64,000 nt of DNA. It comes from Bradysia coprophila (lineage: Eukaryota; Arthropoda; Insecta; Diptera; Sciaridae). How positions within the stretch are numbered: position 1 is the stretch's first letter; each line of letters opens with the position of its first letter. Below the pieces are notes generated by a model. The model saw only the letters and a list, made by a program, of their open reading frames with translations, did no database searches and was not told the origin of the DNA. The translations under genes were made by a program, and so were the position numbers. Positions 1 to 14,000 of the stretch are shown piece by piece. Location of the stretch: positions 716,069 to 780,068 of the forward strand of contig NW_023503305.1 of NCBI RefSeq assembly GCF_014529535.1, read 5' to 3'.

Positions 1-840
1 ATCAGTCAATCTTCGTTACAAATAGAAACATTGAAGTGTGTGTCACGTGTAGTGGGTATATAATGCATGTCATATGCTTAATTTATTGTACAAATATAGA
101 AAGGTTAGTAGAGGATATTTGATACTCAACTGAATGTGAAAATGCTTTTAGGACCCATAATATAGTTAAATGATTTATGGGACTAATTATTTATTTGGTC
201 GAAAATTTTTTGAATTGTCCTGCTGTGGAAATCTTGTTATAATAACTTTTAAAATTACCTCGACTAGTTGTGTGAGTCACTGATTTAAAACATTTAATTA
301 AACAGTTATTTGTTTACCGAGGGGATAACTTCCAGCTATAGGAAGAGAAGGACGTAAATCGCTAGAGGAGTTTCCAATTATTTGACCAGGTGAACACAAT
401 GTTTTTCATGTGTGAATAACCGCTTATAATGACCACGAAGCAAATAAATCAATGCTTTATGACATTTTTGAAAATAGACAATCCAGATGAAAAAATTCGT
501 TTTTTTCTTCCCACGACGGAGGAGAATGTCCTGAGAAAGTAGAAATTTACTCTACTGCGAAATGCCATTTCGTCAGTGGAGAAAATAAGGTTACTCACAC
601 CGCAATGCACGCATGAAGTAATAGGTGTACTTACTCATCTCGTCTTTAAAATAAGATTTGAGTTAGAGTTAGAGATGCTTGACAAATCACTAGAAAAATT
701 ACAAAATTCCTTAGCTTTCATGCCGGAAACATGAAAAATCATAACTCCGAAATCGGTGTATTGCAAACTAAGTGATGAACTGAAACTGGAATTATTTACT
801 CCACCCCTTCATTCTGCTTACAAAAATTCCGGAGTACAGA

Positions 841-1690
841 GTGATCACAGAACCAGAATGTTACCCAGATCTGTTAAGAGTGATATCGGCAAAACATCGA
901 ACAAAATCAGACATTTTGGGACAAGGGGTCACGGATATTATTAAGTTATATTTCATTCGATTCGTTGAACTTTTGTTGAATATCCAACAAAAAGACCAAA
1001 AAATACTTCATACCCCACTTCTATATAGAAAATTGTCCAAATAGTTCGAAATTTGGGTTCCAAGAGTATGTGACCCACGTGGATACATCGAGGAACTCCG
1101 TATATTTGTTGATCTCACCCTTAAATGCAGTAAATAATGAATAACCACATGCCTCAAACCTCAAAAAAGCGAAAAATTTCGTCGATTTAGGGTGGACTTC
1201 CACTAAAGTCGCTCCAACCCTCTGCAGTGAAACTTATCCAAATGTGTTTTCCCATAGCATGGTACTACTGAGGCTAGGCTATCTTGTCATACATACCGTG
1301 TCATGGACTTGTGTCACTCCAAGCGGTCAGGGACTCGGGAAAATCACTTATTTTTTCACCTAAAATCATTGATATCACCAACAGGTCAACATGGACCTGG
1401 TGGTGTGTATACTCAAAATATGCGTCTCTTCAAGGCCTACAAGGCTAGCTAACAAAGTTTTTTCTCAAAATTGTTTCCAATTAATAGCAAGAAAATGATT
1501 TTGGGGCTCTTTTGGCAGACCCTTACTTCATGACCTCGATCGTCGACAACAAAATAAATTTCTCCAAACGTAGTACTACGTTTTACTTGCAACAGTTCAA
1601 CGAAACGAGTGAGATATATCTCAATAATATCCGTGACCCCTTGTCCCAAAGCTGTTCGAAGATTTAGTGATATCACTCTTAACACATGAT
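841..1690. repeat. Inverted pair of ~110-bp repeats that keep a similar reading frame
   Basis: The plus strand at about 855-990 and the minus strand at about 1690-1580 are homologous. Both translate with LLRVIS, then LGQGVTDII, then RFVELL in the same order and similar spacing. The arms face each other across about 600 bp. This could be the terminal inverted repeat of a DNA element or two copies of a dispersed coding fragment. I do not recognise the peptide. Confidence 0.55.
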
Positions 1691-4357
1691 TCTCACTTCG
1701 AATACTAAATTAGACTAGACTAAGCTGTCAATACTAAATTACCATTTTACCCTGACGTATTACTTCACGCCTACAGAAGATCATTTTTGATTAATTTCAT
1801 GGACTCGTGTATTTTGCATTTGAAGAGACTAACAGTTACAGGAACGTAATCAAAAAATCTTAGTGTCTTTAGTCACTGCTAGAAATTCGAAAGTGCAGGC
1901 GGCAACGTATTCAAAGAATAAAAAGTTTTGTCTAAAAATTTCTATTAAAAATCATATTTCTTCACGGTTGTCTTAGAGCAATTTTGCGTTGCTGAGGGAG
2001 GGTGACAATTACGTCTTTTTCGTTTTAATCCGATTTTTGGCAAAGATAAACAAAAGAAGGGGCAACATAATTGTCGTACGTTTTCGGACTATACGGAAAT
2101 AATTAATAACAATTAATGGATATTGACCAGAGAGAAGCTTTTTTACGAGAAATTAGAGCGCAAAGAATAAAGTACTGAAAAAAGATGTGGCTCCTTTACG
2201 TAATTTATAAAATCGGACAAAATTTTTGGATCTGGATTATCATTAAATTATCACAATTGTGAGAATACAAAAAACGAAGGACAAATTAGCACAGAACTAT
2301 AGTTACTGTAATATAACAATCCTGGAATACTAAGATGAGCGCTGGTGAATTAATGAACTTCGTTTAGATTTGGATGCTGCTTACACATTCCCTTATAAAT
2401 CAATGAAAACAAGATGTTTATGCTTTCCAAAATCAAATTAAGAACGATAGCGCATATACGAACAGAAATATTTGGTTTGCATTTAATTAAGCTTGGTTAA
2501 TCCAGAAATAGAAACCACAACAACTCCCAATGCAGAAACCATGATGATGATGATGGATATCATTTATCGTCGAGTCTGCGGTTACTCAAAAAGATTGTTA
2601 TTTAACTATTTGTGTACATATGTAGTGGAGTGTGGAGAGTCGTGTCTGATCCGTACTCGTTGTTATTTAATCAAAATGTTATTAAAATTCGATGAATTTT
2701 TTGCTCTTCAACAAACAGTTAACTGCGAAAATTGGTCGCAAGGAAAACTTTGCAAAGTGTTTAATTGAAAGCTCAGTTGACTTTATTTTTTTAAAACAAT
2801 TTTATGGAGAAGCTCTTTATTCCAAATCCAAACAGTGAGGCACTGGCTATCATATTAAATTTTAAATTTTGTAAATAATCCAAATGAAATTTGCATACAG
2901 AAAAAAGAGGACAAGCATGTCTAGCAAGACTTTGTTGCGAAATAACAAGATGATTTTGATTCTGTATTTATTCGCAAAATTGGTTGGACGACGTGAACTG
3001 AATTTTAATTTTTTTTTTTTTAAAAGAAAAGGGATTGTGTTTTCTAGCGAAACAAAAGAACTCGAAGAAAACACCATTTCGAAAGCTTATCGATTCGCTG
3101 TAATAATAGCCCCCATTAAGTTGGTGACAGTAAGAGCAACAGCACATTTTTCACACCTGAACAAGTTTACCCAATAAATGAAAACCAGGGACAATGTCAA
3201 AAGCAGACGATGTTAAAATGGGAATTTATGTGAATTTAAGTTAAAATTAAAAACATTGATTGGGTCGGAAACTGTCGTTCAAATGCTCTATTTTTATCCT
3301 TTTAAAGTTGCACTGTTTCGTTGTTTGCATATTTAATGGGATGCATTGATAGCAAGCTGATTTATGGCATTAAAATATCATACGCCGTGGGTAGGCATAC
3401 GAATCGGCTAACCACAATACGATATTAGAAAATGTCTGAAATCGTCGTTGCCACTGGGGACATAAAAACAAACGTGCATTGCATATACGATTGTACTACA
3501 TTACATAGATGTAGGCATGCACATGTGACGTTTTAATCTTAGTCAACTCAACAGCTTAAAGAAAACGAAATTGTTTGTTATAGACATTCAACCGAATAAT
3601 AGCTAAATATTAGTGCAGCGTCGCACCGATATATCATTTGACAAATGGTCACTGGCTTAACAAATGTGTGGCTGAAAATGTGAATCAAAGCAGAACTAGG
3701 AAATTTTCCCCAGTGGGGTCAACCATCTTCTTTAGCTGAATACGGACCAACTAGGTAGGTCGTTCTTGCACAGTACCGTAGACTATCCACAAAGATAAAC
3801 GAAATTTCCAAAAGAGGTTAGAGGTGACAACTTAAGGGGGAAGCAATGTCATCTATTATTATCTCTCTCTTACATATTCAATTAAAGCCAGATCCGGCTC
3901 TATTTGTTTTTGGCTCGTCGTAGTCACTTTATGTACAAGATTATCTTAAATTTTCATAATATCATATTTTTCAATCTGCTACAATACCAAGCCGTGTTGT
4001 TACTATAGCCTAAATTGCTCCAACATAGGACATCAATTTAACATTTACTTTCCTTGGTCATTGTATAATCCACAATAACTCTCCAAGGGATGAACAAACA
4101 ATTTCCAGATATTTTATGAAACGGCGTCCACTTCGAAAAAATAAAATAAAATAAAAGCGGTGAGTTTATGCAACATATCTGGATCGTAACTGAGAATTTT
4201 TGTTCGTTTGAGGTAAAATGAATGTGATGTTATTCTACGGTTCCTTGGTGAATTAGTTTCGCTCTGAATAATGTTTTAATGGTCAATTAATCCGAATTCT
4301 CTTCATCATTTGGAGTGAATTTCATGGTTTTTATTCACTTGACTGTAATAGTACATT

Positions 4358-4448
4358 ACTGATATAAGGCTGTATATAATAGACGTCCACGTATACGAGA
4401 GCTTGCGCAAGTATTACTACGAGTCTCTTATATACAGCCTTATATCAG
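4358..4448. repeat. Short foldback (91 bp)
   Basis: ACTGATATAAGGCTGTATAT at the left end is repeated in reverse complement at the right end, giving a perfect stem of about 22 bp around a roughly 47-bp loop. It resembles a small MITE. Confidence 0.7.
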
Positions 4449-4833
4449 TGAGGTATTTTATCGCAGTAGGCAAACATCTCTTTTTCTAGTGATATAATTT
4501 TGCTTACAAAACTTTTAGCTCTCTAGGGCATTTGTTTTCTGTATACGTGAGAGTGTATTAGTGAGCTATGATATGAATCGGTCGGTAGGGAAAGTAAACG
4601 GTCGATAAGGAAAGTAACGGTTGGGAAGGAATGCACCAACACACTCTCAATATTACAGAAAAATATCTTTCAAAATACACCAATACACACTCGATGTGTG
4701 TTTTCGCTGGGGCTTCGCAGATCTTCTGTGTTTTGGGGTATGTTGAAATATACTATTACTCTCCGTCGTGTATATAGCGCACAATACACACACACCGTAT
4801 GCGACAAAAAGATAAAACATTTATATATTTCTC

Positions 4834-4995
4834 CAACGCACTTCAAGCAAAAGTGCTATTAATGACAGCTGTCAAATAGAGTACTATTTTGTATAAAATT
4901 TTATCCACACTCTTTTTACAGTGTAAAATTTTGTATGGAGCACTGTCAAGTTTCAGTACCTTATTTAGAGTACCACTTTTGCTTGAAGTGCGTTG
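4834..4995. repeat. MITE-like element with inverted termini (162 bp)
   Basis: CAACGCACTTCAAGCAAAAG at the left end matches the reverse complement of the right end (CTTTTGCTTGAAGTGCGTTG). Weaker complementarity continues inward. No coding capacity. Confidence 0.7.
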
Positions 4996-6282
4996 ATTTC
5001 TCGCTTAAAAACGCACTTTATCTGACCCCAAACCTCGATTATAAGAAGGCTTTGCAATTCGCGTATAAACATCACTGTTTGCAATATATATACGCCAATA
5101 CATAAGCATAAAGGTACATAGATGACGAGTTCATATACACACAGAATGTGTGTTTTGTTTTTGGTGAAATGAAGTCCGTTTAAGCGCTCAATATAATATA
5201 AAATATCGGCTTCGCCTCGAATCATTTACCATTTTTCGAACAAAAATACCCTTTACAGTTCTTGTAGTATAAATAACTATTTTACTGTCATATTCATGAG
5301 TGTTATTTGTTCACCAAGGAAAACAAGTGGAATGTAGCTTTTTGAGGGTGTCTTTTACTAAAATGTTTTCAACAAAGAAAGAGTGTCATTTAACATTATT
5401 GGAATTGTCGCGCTATGTGTAGACCAATGAAGTTAGTTTAGCCGTGCTTATTATGTAACGGATGTCAATGCTTTTTCTAGGAACTTGTTCTTTTTGTATT
5501 CAAATAAATTGCAGTTGTGAGAGAAGTTTTAGAAATTATTTTTCTGATTGATTTTTGACGAAAAGTATGTTTTTGTAAGTTGATTTTGTGATTATAACAT
5601 AATTCTAGTCGAATTTTCTTATAATTAATTTTAATGTTCGTACAGGCGGAATGTACACAGAGCTTTTGTTGTGGGCTTATTTTGAATGTTAATGTGAATG
5701 TAGAGATATATAGGTAACACTGTCCTCTCTCGAATGTTGTAACTTGTGTTATTATCGATGAATTGTTTTGTTACAGCCCTAATGACGTTTTCAATTGGAA
5801 AACGAAATATATTGGCAATTAACTAAAAAAAAGTCTTTATTTAGCTAATCTGACAACCTGAATATTATATAGTGTCATTTAAGGAGAGAAACCCGTTTTT
5901 TTTTCTCGCCAGTGTTGTGAAATGTAAAGAAGAAAACATGAAATCCTAGCAAATCTCAGCTGGAATTTCTTATTTTTTACGAGATGTGGTGAACACAAAG
6001 TGATAATACAGGTGGGAACATTTCTATTCCATGGAGAGCATGAGTAAGGGTTGAGAAGGTTGAGAAAGAAGAAAAGTTCATAATACTTAGTGGCATATTT
6101 TTGCCGAGACATTCCTCGATTAGATTTTTCACCATGAAGTTACGATTGCTCATTTTTGTACAAATTTTGAAAACTATAGTTGACCACATATAATCTTTAT
6201 TTTTTTACATGTTGCAAACGATGGCCAATGATAGACCAATAAGTTGTAACACAGTGAATGGAAGTGTAAAAATTTAGATCTA

Positions 6283-6484
6283 ATCAAGGCAGCTCTCTAG
6301 CAATATCACATCAATTGTTTACAAAATTAGGAGGCCAAAAATCGGACAGTGTCCGCTTGTAAATTTCATTACACTGTATTCATACACTTCTAAAATAAAA
6401 AAAATTACAAGCGGACACTGTGCGATTTTTGGCCTCCTTATTTTGTAAACAGTTGGTGTGATATTGCTAGAGAGCTGCCTTGAT
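6283..6484. mobile_element. Palindromic MITE (202 bp)
   Basis: Nearly 80 bp of each arm is complementary, starting ATCAAGGCAGCTCTCTAGC on the left and ending in its reverse complement on the right. The arms are separated by a roughly 45-bp AT-rich loop. CTA lies directly outside both ends and could be a 3-bp target duplication, though three bases may match by chance. No open frame. Confidence 0.8.
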
Positions 6485-9400
6485 CTAATATTTTAGCCAA
6501 CTTCATTTTAAAATATCATCCATGCTTTCTATTTATAAATCATCTTCAAGGCCGTTTGAAATGCCATCCACGATAAGAAATGCTATCCATGTTAAAAAAA
6601 ACTCATACAAACGAATGAATAAACGAAATATATTTAACGAAACTTAAGTGAGGTTACGTGTGAAAGTACCGTATCTTGAAAATGATCTATATCACGTTGA
6701 GTGATAATATAGTAGCTTTTGCACCAAGACAGGAAAAATTACCTTTTTAAAAATAAGCGGAGCGAGATATATACAGCTCGATTTCAGTTACCTAAAATGG
6801 TTTTTTGGTTCATGAAAGATATGCAGAACTGCTTTTTTAATGAATTGCTGAAACAGCTTCATATTATTATCTAAAAATCCCCATAGTGTCACCTAGAGGC
6901 TAAGTCTTGCATTTTGTAAGTACAAAATCCTCACAAACCGTTATACATTCGCATTTTCCGCAACTGTTAGCGATATACTGTCCTTTTTCAGGGCCGAACT
7001 GGCTACCTCAGTTACAGCCAAAATATTTTATCCGGCCCAAGCTACTAATAGGCAGAGGTTTCAGAACCTTTTTGATTACTACATAGTTCTTTGATATGGA
7101 CCAACTTCACTTTCATCTTTGACTGTAAGACAATTATTTTACATTAACGTAATTCAATCAAATGATTCCGTTTTGAAGAGATGAATGACTTTTTCAACTA
7201 GTAGGTATGTTGGGAATACTGTTCTGGGAATACGGTACAATAACTTTGTATAAGACGAATACCACTATCACCAAACTAACTTCGTAGAGACGATAGTTTT
7301 TGCAAAACTTTTCCAATTAATTAATCAAAAATTACGTTCGTTCGAAATCTATCTACGTAATTTGACATGAGCAACACAAGCAAAGCGTATCTCTCCAAAG
7401 ATTTGCCTAAATTAATTGCCAGAACGTACAGAAATTTCCTCACTTTATCATAAATGTTACTATTATAGAAATATGTAGACTACAGAAACGCTAAACTTAC
7501 GTCTCTTGTGTATTCCGCAGAACTATGCTATTTGGGTCCGAGATTTTCATTTGTGATATATTAGATTTTCTTTTCATTGTAAATCCGACAATAGAAAATT
7601 TCGTACACGTAACGTTACATAACTTTTCACCACAACTTTCTCGTATACTAGCTTCACTTACAAGATTTGTGAATTCGATTTTGGTAGAAAAGTTTATGTT
7701 GGTTGTCGATATGTTTTTGTTGCATTGAACATTATCCACTTATGTTACGAGAGACCTGTAAAATCGCATCTGAAGTCGAGGTTTTTGTAAAAAGCCAGAA
7801 GAAAAAACTGTGATGAATTTAAAGGCGTACCAATATTTTATCACATTACCATACGAGTAACATCATCCTATTAAGAGACCGTCAAATATCTCTCTATGCA
7901 TCAGTCTATTTTCATTGTGAAAATTTGCCAATTCCGAAAATGAGTAAATCAGTTTTTGGCATCGACGCTAATCTAGACTGACAGTTCAATATATTGTTTC
8001 CTTTTATTATTCCATAAATTGGATTTTCTTGTTTGCGAGTAATTAAAATTTAAACATTTTTATAGAAGGTTAGAGGGTAACGTTCGATTAGTATCCATTA
8101 ATCATGAATGGAATTCCACGAAAATTATGATGAAAATCGTCTTTACATAATTAATACTCATTTACATGATGATTTTCGGATGAAGTCTATTTGCAGCATT
8201 GATCCTACAAATTATTCAGGAATCAAGCCAAAGCTATTTTCAGCAAGCCTAATCAGAGAGATGCTAATATGACGAATGTATTATATCGAGTAATCGACGA
8301 AGAATAAGGGCAGAATATGGTTTTCCATGTATATGGATTGCGTTCGTCGACATTTTTTTTTATTTCATTCATCGGGAAGGTTCTGGTGTTTACTGTTATG
8401 CCATTTGCTTTTATTTATTCACAACCATAAATAGAACGACCGAAAAGATAGAAAATCAGATTTTCAATGACATTTTCATGACCTTTGAGGAAAAAAACGT
8501 GTTGTTCGATCGCTAGAAAAACTCTATGTGTTTATGCATAGATTGTACGAAACGAAATATGGCTGCATGGGTGTGGCTTCCAAATAGCTTTTACGGAAAA
8601 TAGTGTTTGTGGCATGGGAAATGGGCGTGGCGAAAAGCTTGGAAAAATCAATAGCTTGCGTGATATTTTTCTCCTCTTTTTGTATTACTTGTACTTGAAG
8701 TGACGGAAGTCGTTAATTAAAATATTTTTTATCGACAATCGAAGCAGAACTAAGTTTATAATGACGAGTATTAACTTGAATTGATTATGATTATCACGAC
8801 TGTATAATGAGTTGACAAAAAAAAAATGTGAACATTTCACATAAAGTTCACCGTTTTCCATGGAAGCGTGACGTCATTCTTTTTACATGGGGAAACATGA
8901 TGTTAAAAAGGGGAGCTAAATATTAATTCATAAATTTTCAACATTTCCCCTTTGCTCGACATGGGTAAATGGTGAAAAAATTTTCCCCATTAAATTTAAG
9001 GGAGGCGCTTCTTTTAGTGAGTTGAGAATGTATGACAATTTATTTATTTATTTTCGAATATTTATTTCTTGCAAGAGTTGAAATGTTACAACAATTTAAA
9101 AAAAAACTCCTTACAGGTTGTTAAAACTGACACTCGTCGTTTCTTGGAGGAATCCTATAAAGTAGTCACACCATGAACACAGAATATCCTGCTATTCCAC
9201 AAAACTCACAACTCTTGCAAATTCAATTCACATACCTTCTTGTCGTGCTTTCACTGTATTGTTGAAGCACTAAACCCTCAGCATTTACTTTTTATTTTTG
9301 AATGGGCCCATTAAGTATTCAGAGAAAACTCATTCGAGTTCTGCAAGTTTTGATAAATGTTTTATGCGCAGAAAATGTATCATTTTAGGATAGCTGGAAG

Positions 9401-9839
9401 TTGAGAGTTCAAGATGTTGATTAGGCAGTTCGTTAAATAATTCGGAAACACAGAAAGACATTTTTTTATCCTTTAAGGGACGGTAGAAAGGGTATACTTA
9501 GCAAACTATATTATTTTAAATCTATTTTAAGCGAATTTCAAAGCATATCGAAAAACTTATACCTTTCAACTAGTAAATAAAAAGACTTCGTGAACTCCTC
9601 GCCGCTCGTTCAGTTTTTATCCGGTCTCTTGACTGGACATTGATCATCTGATGATGATCATACATATACTGTCCTTGGTCACGTTTATCCAGAGGTCGTA
9701 ATAGCGTCTTTGTTTCAACAGAATTAAAGTTTAAAAAGTTTTTAAATTTAAACGTCAAAAATATTATGCAAATTTGAAAGTCGAAATAAAATTTTCGTAG
9801 TTTTTTTATGAGCTTCTTAAATATTTTTGTAAAATGAGA

Positions 9840-9919
9840 GCAAAATAAAATGATCGAGTCTGGTTTTTGAGAATTGAATTTCAATTATCAAAAACCAGAG
9901 TCGATCATTTTATTTTGCT
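9840..9919. repeat. Near-perfect hairpin (80 bp)
   Basis: The left arm GCAAAATAAAATGATCGAGT pairs with the right arm over about 31 bp with one mismatch, around a short loop. It is probably a solo foldback element. Confidence 0.7.
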
Positions 9920-10651
9920 TTTACCTTATTTTAAAGTCGGAATAGCTCAGTTTATTCTTTTAATTTGCCAAATATTTCGACTTCAAATCGAAGTCATCAT
10001 CAGTGGCTGTAACAAAATTCATCAAAAAATATCAGCGCACTGGACACAATAAAACTTTTGTCTAAATGGAAAATTACCTTAAAGTCAAAAATCAAATTCT
10101 AAAGTAAATTACATCATCGTCACAGTATCGTCGAAATAAAATGTTATTGGCCGAAATAAACTTTGAATCTATAGATATACTTCCGACATCCTCCAAGTAA
10201 TAATAACACTCGACAAAAACGCCTCTGCATTTCAACTTTGAAGGGAGTGATCAGATGCGGTTTAATTTTTAGTATCTTCTTCTAGATCCTATTTTTTATG
10301 CCCCTAACAATCTACAATCATTAGATTTACGGACATCGTTCGGTATGCGTTCCCATAGGGAGAATCCCTTATCGACTAACTAAAGATTTTATGTGATTAG
10401 TGTTCTGCAGTTTTATTTGTTCCACATCGGATCCTGTGACCAGCGGCTTTCGAAGCAGTTGTAGGAGTCAGGTAATGTAAAGAATGAAAGATTGCAAATC
10501 GGTTGAAAATTTAAAAAGCGGTGTTACGGCTATTTCGGAAAATAAAAACCGATTAACCGGTCAACCGCCCTTTGGCATAAGCGTTTGTTGCTTACACTTG
10601 CTGTCAGTTCCGTGTGTTTTAGCCGGCTCTCAATGATTTTGTTTTTTTTTA

Positions 10652-11008
10652 GTGACGCTCTCGTTGATACCTTGGGCGAATGGTCAAATCTTGTCATGGG
10701 ATGCCACTTGTTCTGACACTTTGGCCCCATCTTACATCGACCTCTCTTGTCAAAATTTAGGTAAAGTTGCAGAAAAAGCAGCAATTCGTAAACGTTGGCT
10801 TTATAAAGAAATTATTGAGAGACAAAATCACATTTTTGTTCCATTCGCTGTCGAAGCAAGTCTTAAGTTTATCAATGAAATTGCAAAGCGAATTGAAGAC
10901 GTAACTGGTGAGAGTCGCGTAAAACAATTCTTACTACAAAGAATAAGTTCAACGTCGCAATGCAGCATCTGTTATGGGAACATTCCCAGATGTAAAAGCG
11001 TTGGATGA
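10652..11008 (+). pseudogene. Fragment of a retroelement-type protein C-terminus
   Basis: The frame opens with SLIPWANGQILSWDATCSDT, then SYIDLS, IFVPFAVEAS, RIEDVTGE and FLLQRISS. From memory this series (a xLIPW..G..L.WDAT..DTLA start, a V.FAVE centre and an I..ITG-like helix before a FLxQRIS end) matches the conserved tail that follows the reverse transcriptase in retroelement proteins common in invertebrate genomes. The first codon is not a true ATG, no reverse transcriptase precedes it, and the last residues diverge from the usual ending, so it is a broken piece rather than a gene. The usual molecular context of this tail is known to me only by recollection. Confidence 0.55.
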
Positions 11009-14000
11009 AATTTTTAATTTGTAATTCGTTAATTTTCTTATCATTTACGTAAACTAATAAAATTACATTTGAAAGCGGATAGTGTCAAGAATCAAACAAA
11101 ATAATTGAGAGTCAGCTAAAACGCAAGGCTGAGTTCACGAGTTGCCAAAATCGTTCGAAATTTTGGAAAAATTCGTTTTTCGCAGTTCGCAGTTGTTCGC
11201 AGTTTTTGGAAAAATATTGACTGTTAAACCGGTTTTTGCGGTTCGGTTAAATTCGATATGCAATGAAACTTGTGGAATGGAATCGAATGGAACTTGTGTT
11301 GAGCTTATTCAAGTTGTGGTTAAAGATAATCATTGTTTCCTCCTAATTATTTCCAATCACTCGTTGTCAATTTCTTGTAATTCCATGCAATTACTAACCT
11401 TTACCGCATGCTCTGGTATTTTCCTTGAGCCCGTGTCACCAATTACTCCGGGTGCATAACACTTCGGTCTAACAATCGAGAGGTTTTTCTTTTTTAAGTT
11501 AATAAGGGACTTTCGTATTTAACTAAAAATAAATGAAACGATATTTCAAACATAATATAATCTCTTTAATTAGCTATATTTTTAGTATATTTTCTTTCCA
11601 ACAATAATATTTTTTTATTCTCTTGTATATATATAGTTCTAAATAATTTTTTTTACATTTATATATTTTATAATGCTTTATGTAACAATTATATAATTTT
11701 CATTTGTTTCATTTTTTTTTCTTTCCTTTTCAATATGATATGTTTGTGATATGTATTTTGGTTACTCACATTCCATGATATGTTTCGTTAATTTGTTTTT
11801 AAATTTAAAATTGATTTTAAATTTAGATTGAATTGGAGATCGTTTTTCATTTTCTTATTAATTCATTTACTAACTCACTAACCAAAACGACCAAAATTTT
11901 CTTCGTATTCTGATATACATTGTACATTTGTGAAGAACATTTATGCAATGTAAACGATTAAGAAAATTGAAAATGTAGGATGGTTTTGGATTTATTACAA
12001 CGAGATCTCGACGCGATAAATTAAGCTCTAAATTTAAAAATTTTAGGTCTTCGTCGTATTCAATTTTCATATACTTTAATCACATCACAATTACCCGTTT
12101 GTTTACGAACGTCTCACAGTGCTAGACAATCAACCATATTCCTGTGCCAATGTCTGCAATACCTACGAAATATGAAAACCCAAAGTTTTTAAATGGGCTC
12201 ACTTCATCGCTAATGAAATGTTAAAAAAAATAATCTAACGTTGTTAAGCTATCCACTGGGTTTAGGTTCGTATAATTTCTTTAGCCGCTCCCTACGGTGA
12301 TATTCATTTTTATTTTATTTAGTTCTGATAAAGTAACAACCAGTTGATTAAATTAAAAAAGTATATTTTTTGTGGCTATAAGGCATTGCATTGTTTCGTT
12401 TTTAGTATAGTGAATTGGGCTTCTGTGAAAGAAGATCCTGTGAAATAAATTAATATCTGAGATGTTGGTGGCTCTATTATTTAAAAAAGTGTCCAAATCA
12501 AAAATCATTTAAATTTACAATTTAAAAAAGAAATGTATAGAACAACAATGTTACGAGCTCTTTGATAATAATTAAAATCATTACAAATCCGTTTACATGA
12601 TTTGTATTAAATATTCGATAAATCAGATCGCCTAAAAAAACGTCCAACCAGCCAGAGAAATGATAGAAGTAATGTTCCGGCCTATCCGGGTAGAGCAAAT
12701 AATAAATGGATTAAGTTTTCGCCTAATATTGTTTCCGTGTAAACGAATAAGTCATTGACTTCGTTCAAATCCGCAAACTAGTAATTTGCTCAAGACCCAA
12801 TTTAGGTTATGTTTGAAATCTAACTTGTCGAAAAGTGTTTCAATAGTCGTTCCGACCGACTATGCAAATGCGCTTCTTCTATTCCCTTACAAAGGGTTCA
12901 CTGTCTCTGTTTTAGTTAGATATTGCGATTTGCTGTACTTTTACGTTTGTTAGCAGGGTTAGTTTTCATAAAACTTACAGTGAATGACACTTTTGTTGAT
13001 TAAGAGTTTTAAGAGTGTTGACTCAACATCTATTTTATCTTTAAAATCAGATTTATAAGGACAACAATGCTTTAATATAGTAGTTACACAACGATAGAAA
13101 TTATGTTAGTTCACGTTGGTGTCACTAGAAATCTGTACTCTTAGGGTGTCCCGAATACTTAATGAATTAAAACTCTATTTTCGATTCCTTATGTAATGCT
13201 AAACGTTTAATGCATGACTAGCTATAACATGAAAAATTCAAATCTAATTTAACTTCTCGGTAAATAGATCAGAAAAATATATTTTTTTTAAATTATTTTA
13301 AACAAAATCCTAAGATAAATTTAGTGCACGTTACCTGTTTCAGTTTATTATCATTTTTTTCTTACAAAAAAAGGTTTAAAAAATTAAAACGTTTCAAATG
13401 AACTGAAGGAAAAGTATAAGGATACCGCAAAAGGAAGCTTGTCAAGAATAAATGTCCTACATGAGAACATCAAATGAATTTCTCAATTCTGAATTTCAAA
13501 GAAAACTTGGAAACGATTTATCTCAAAGCTTTTTTTACGCGACTAGACAAACACCAGTTTTCCTTGTTAGGCTTCTTTGGTAGAAGTGAGCAGGCTTAAA
13601 TTGAATTTTCGAAAGCCCAAAAGTCGATAACTAAAAGACCAAAATCGTCAAATAACAACCGAAGCATGAAAGTGACGGAAGTTATGGATAGAAATATAGA
13701 AAGTAGTCTCGTGCGCAGACCTCTGAAAATTCAAAAATTCTTCAAAAATAACGAGTTAGTTACCACTAATTCATGATAATGTCTTCAACATAGACAATTC
13801 CAAAACAAAAATTCAGACACCCCGACCCGATAAAGTCGATTTCTTTTCCTTTTTTGGTTATTTTTGGTGCACCTCTAATGTTCCGAACTTTAAGTGGACA
13901 ATAAATATTAGCAGGAAAAATTTTTCCTTGATTGAAACTGAACAGGGTAAATTCGTATCGTTGATGAAATGATTGCAACGTAAATTTTGTACATTCATTT

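Larger units (their letters stand above)
1..10651. other. AT-rich non-coding stretch with foldback elements
   Basis: I see no convincing gene here. Open frames are short, overlap on both strands and resemble no family I know. The stretch holds inverted-repeat elements at 841-1690, 4358-4448, 4834-4995, 6283-6484 and 9840-9919 (listed separately), a short GAT/ATG run near 2541-2555, and poly-A/T tracts. It could be intergenic or an intron of a gene outside the window. Confidence 0.5.

Noticed and set aside
11142..11459. 105-codon frame with several cysteines
   Set aside because: No signal peptide, no cysteine pattern I know, no start context; frequent FVF/LFAVF runs come from T-rich DNA.
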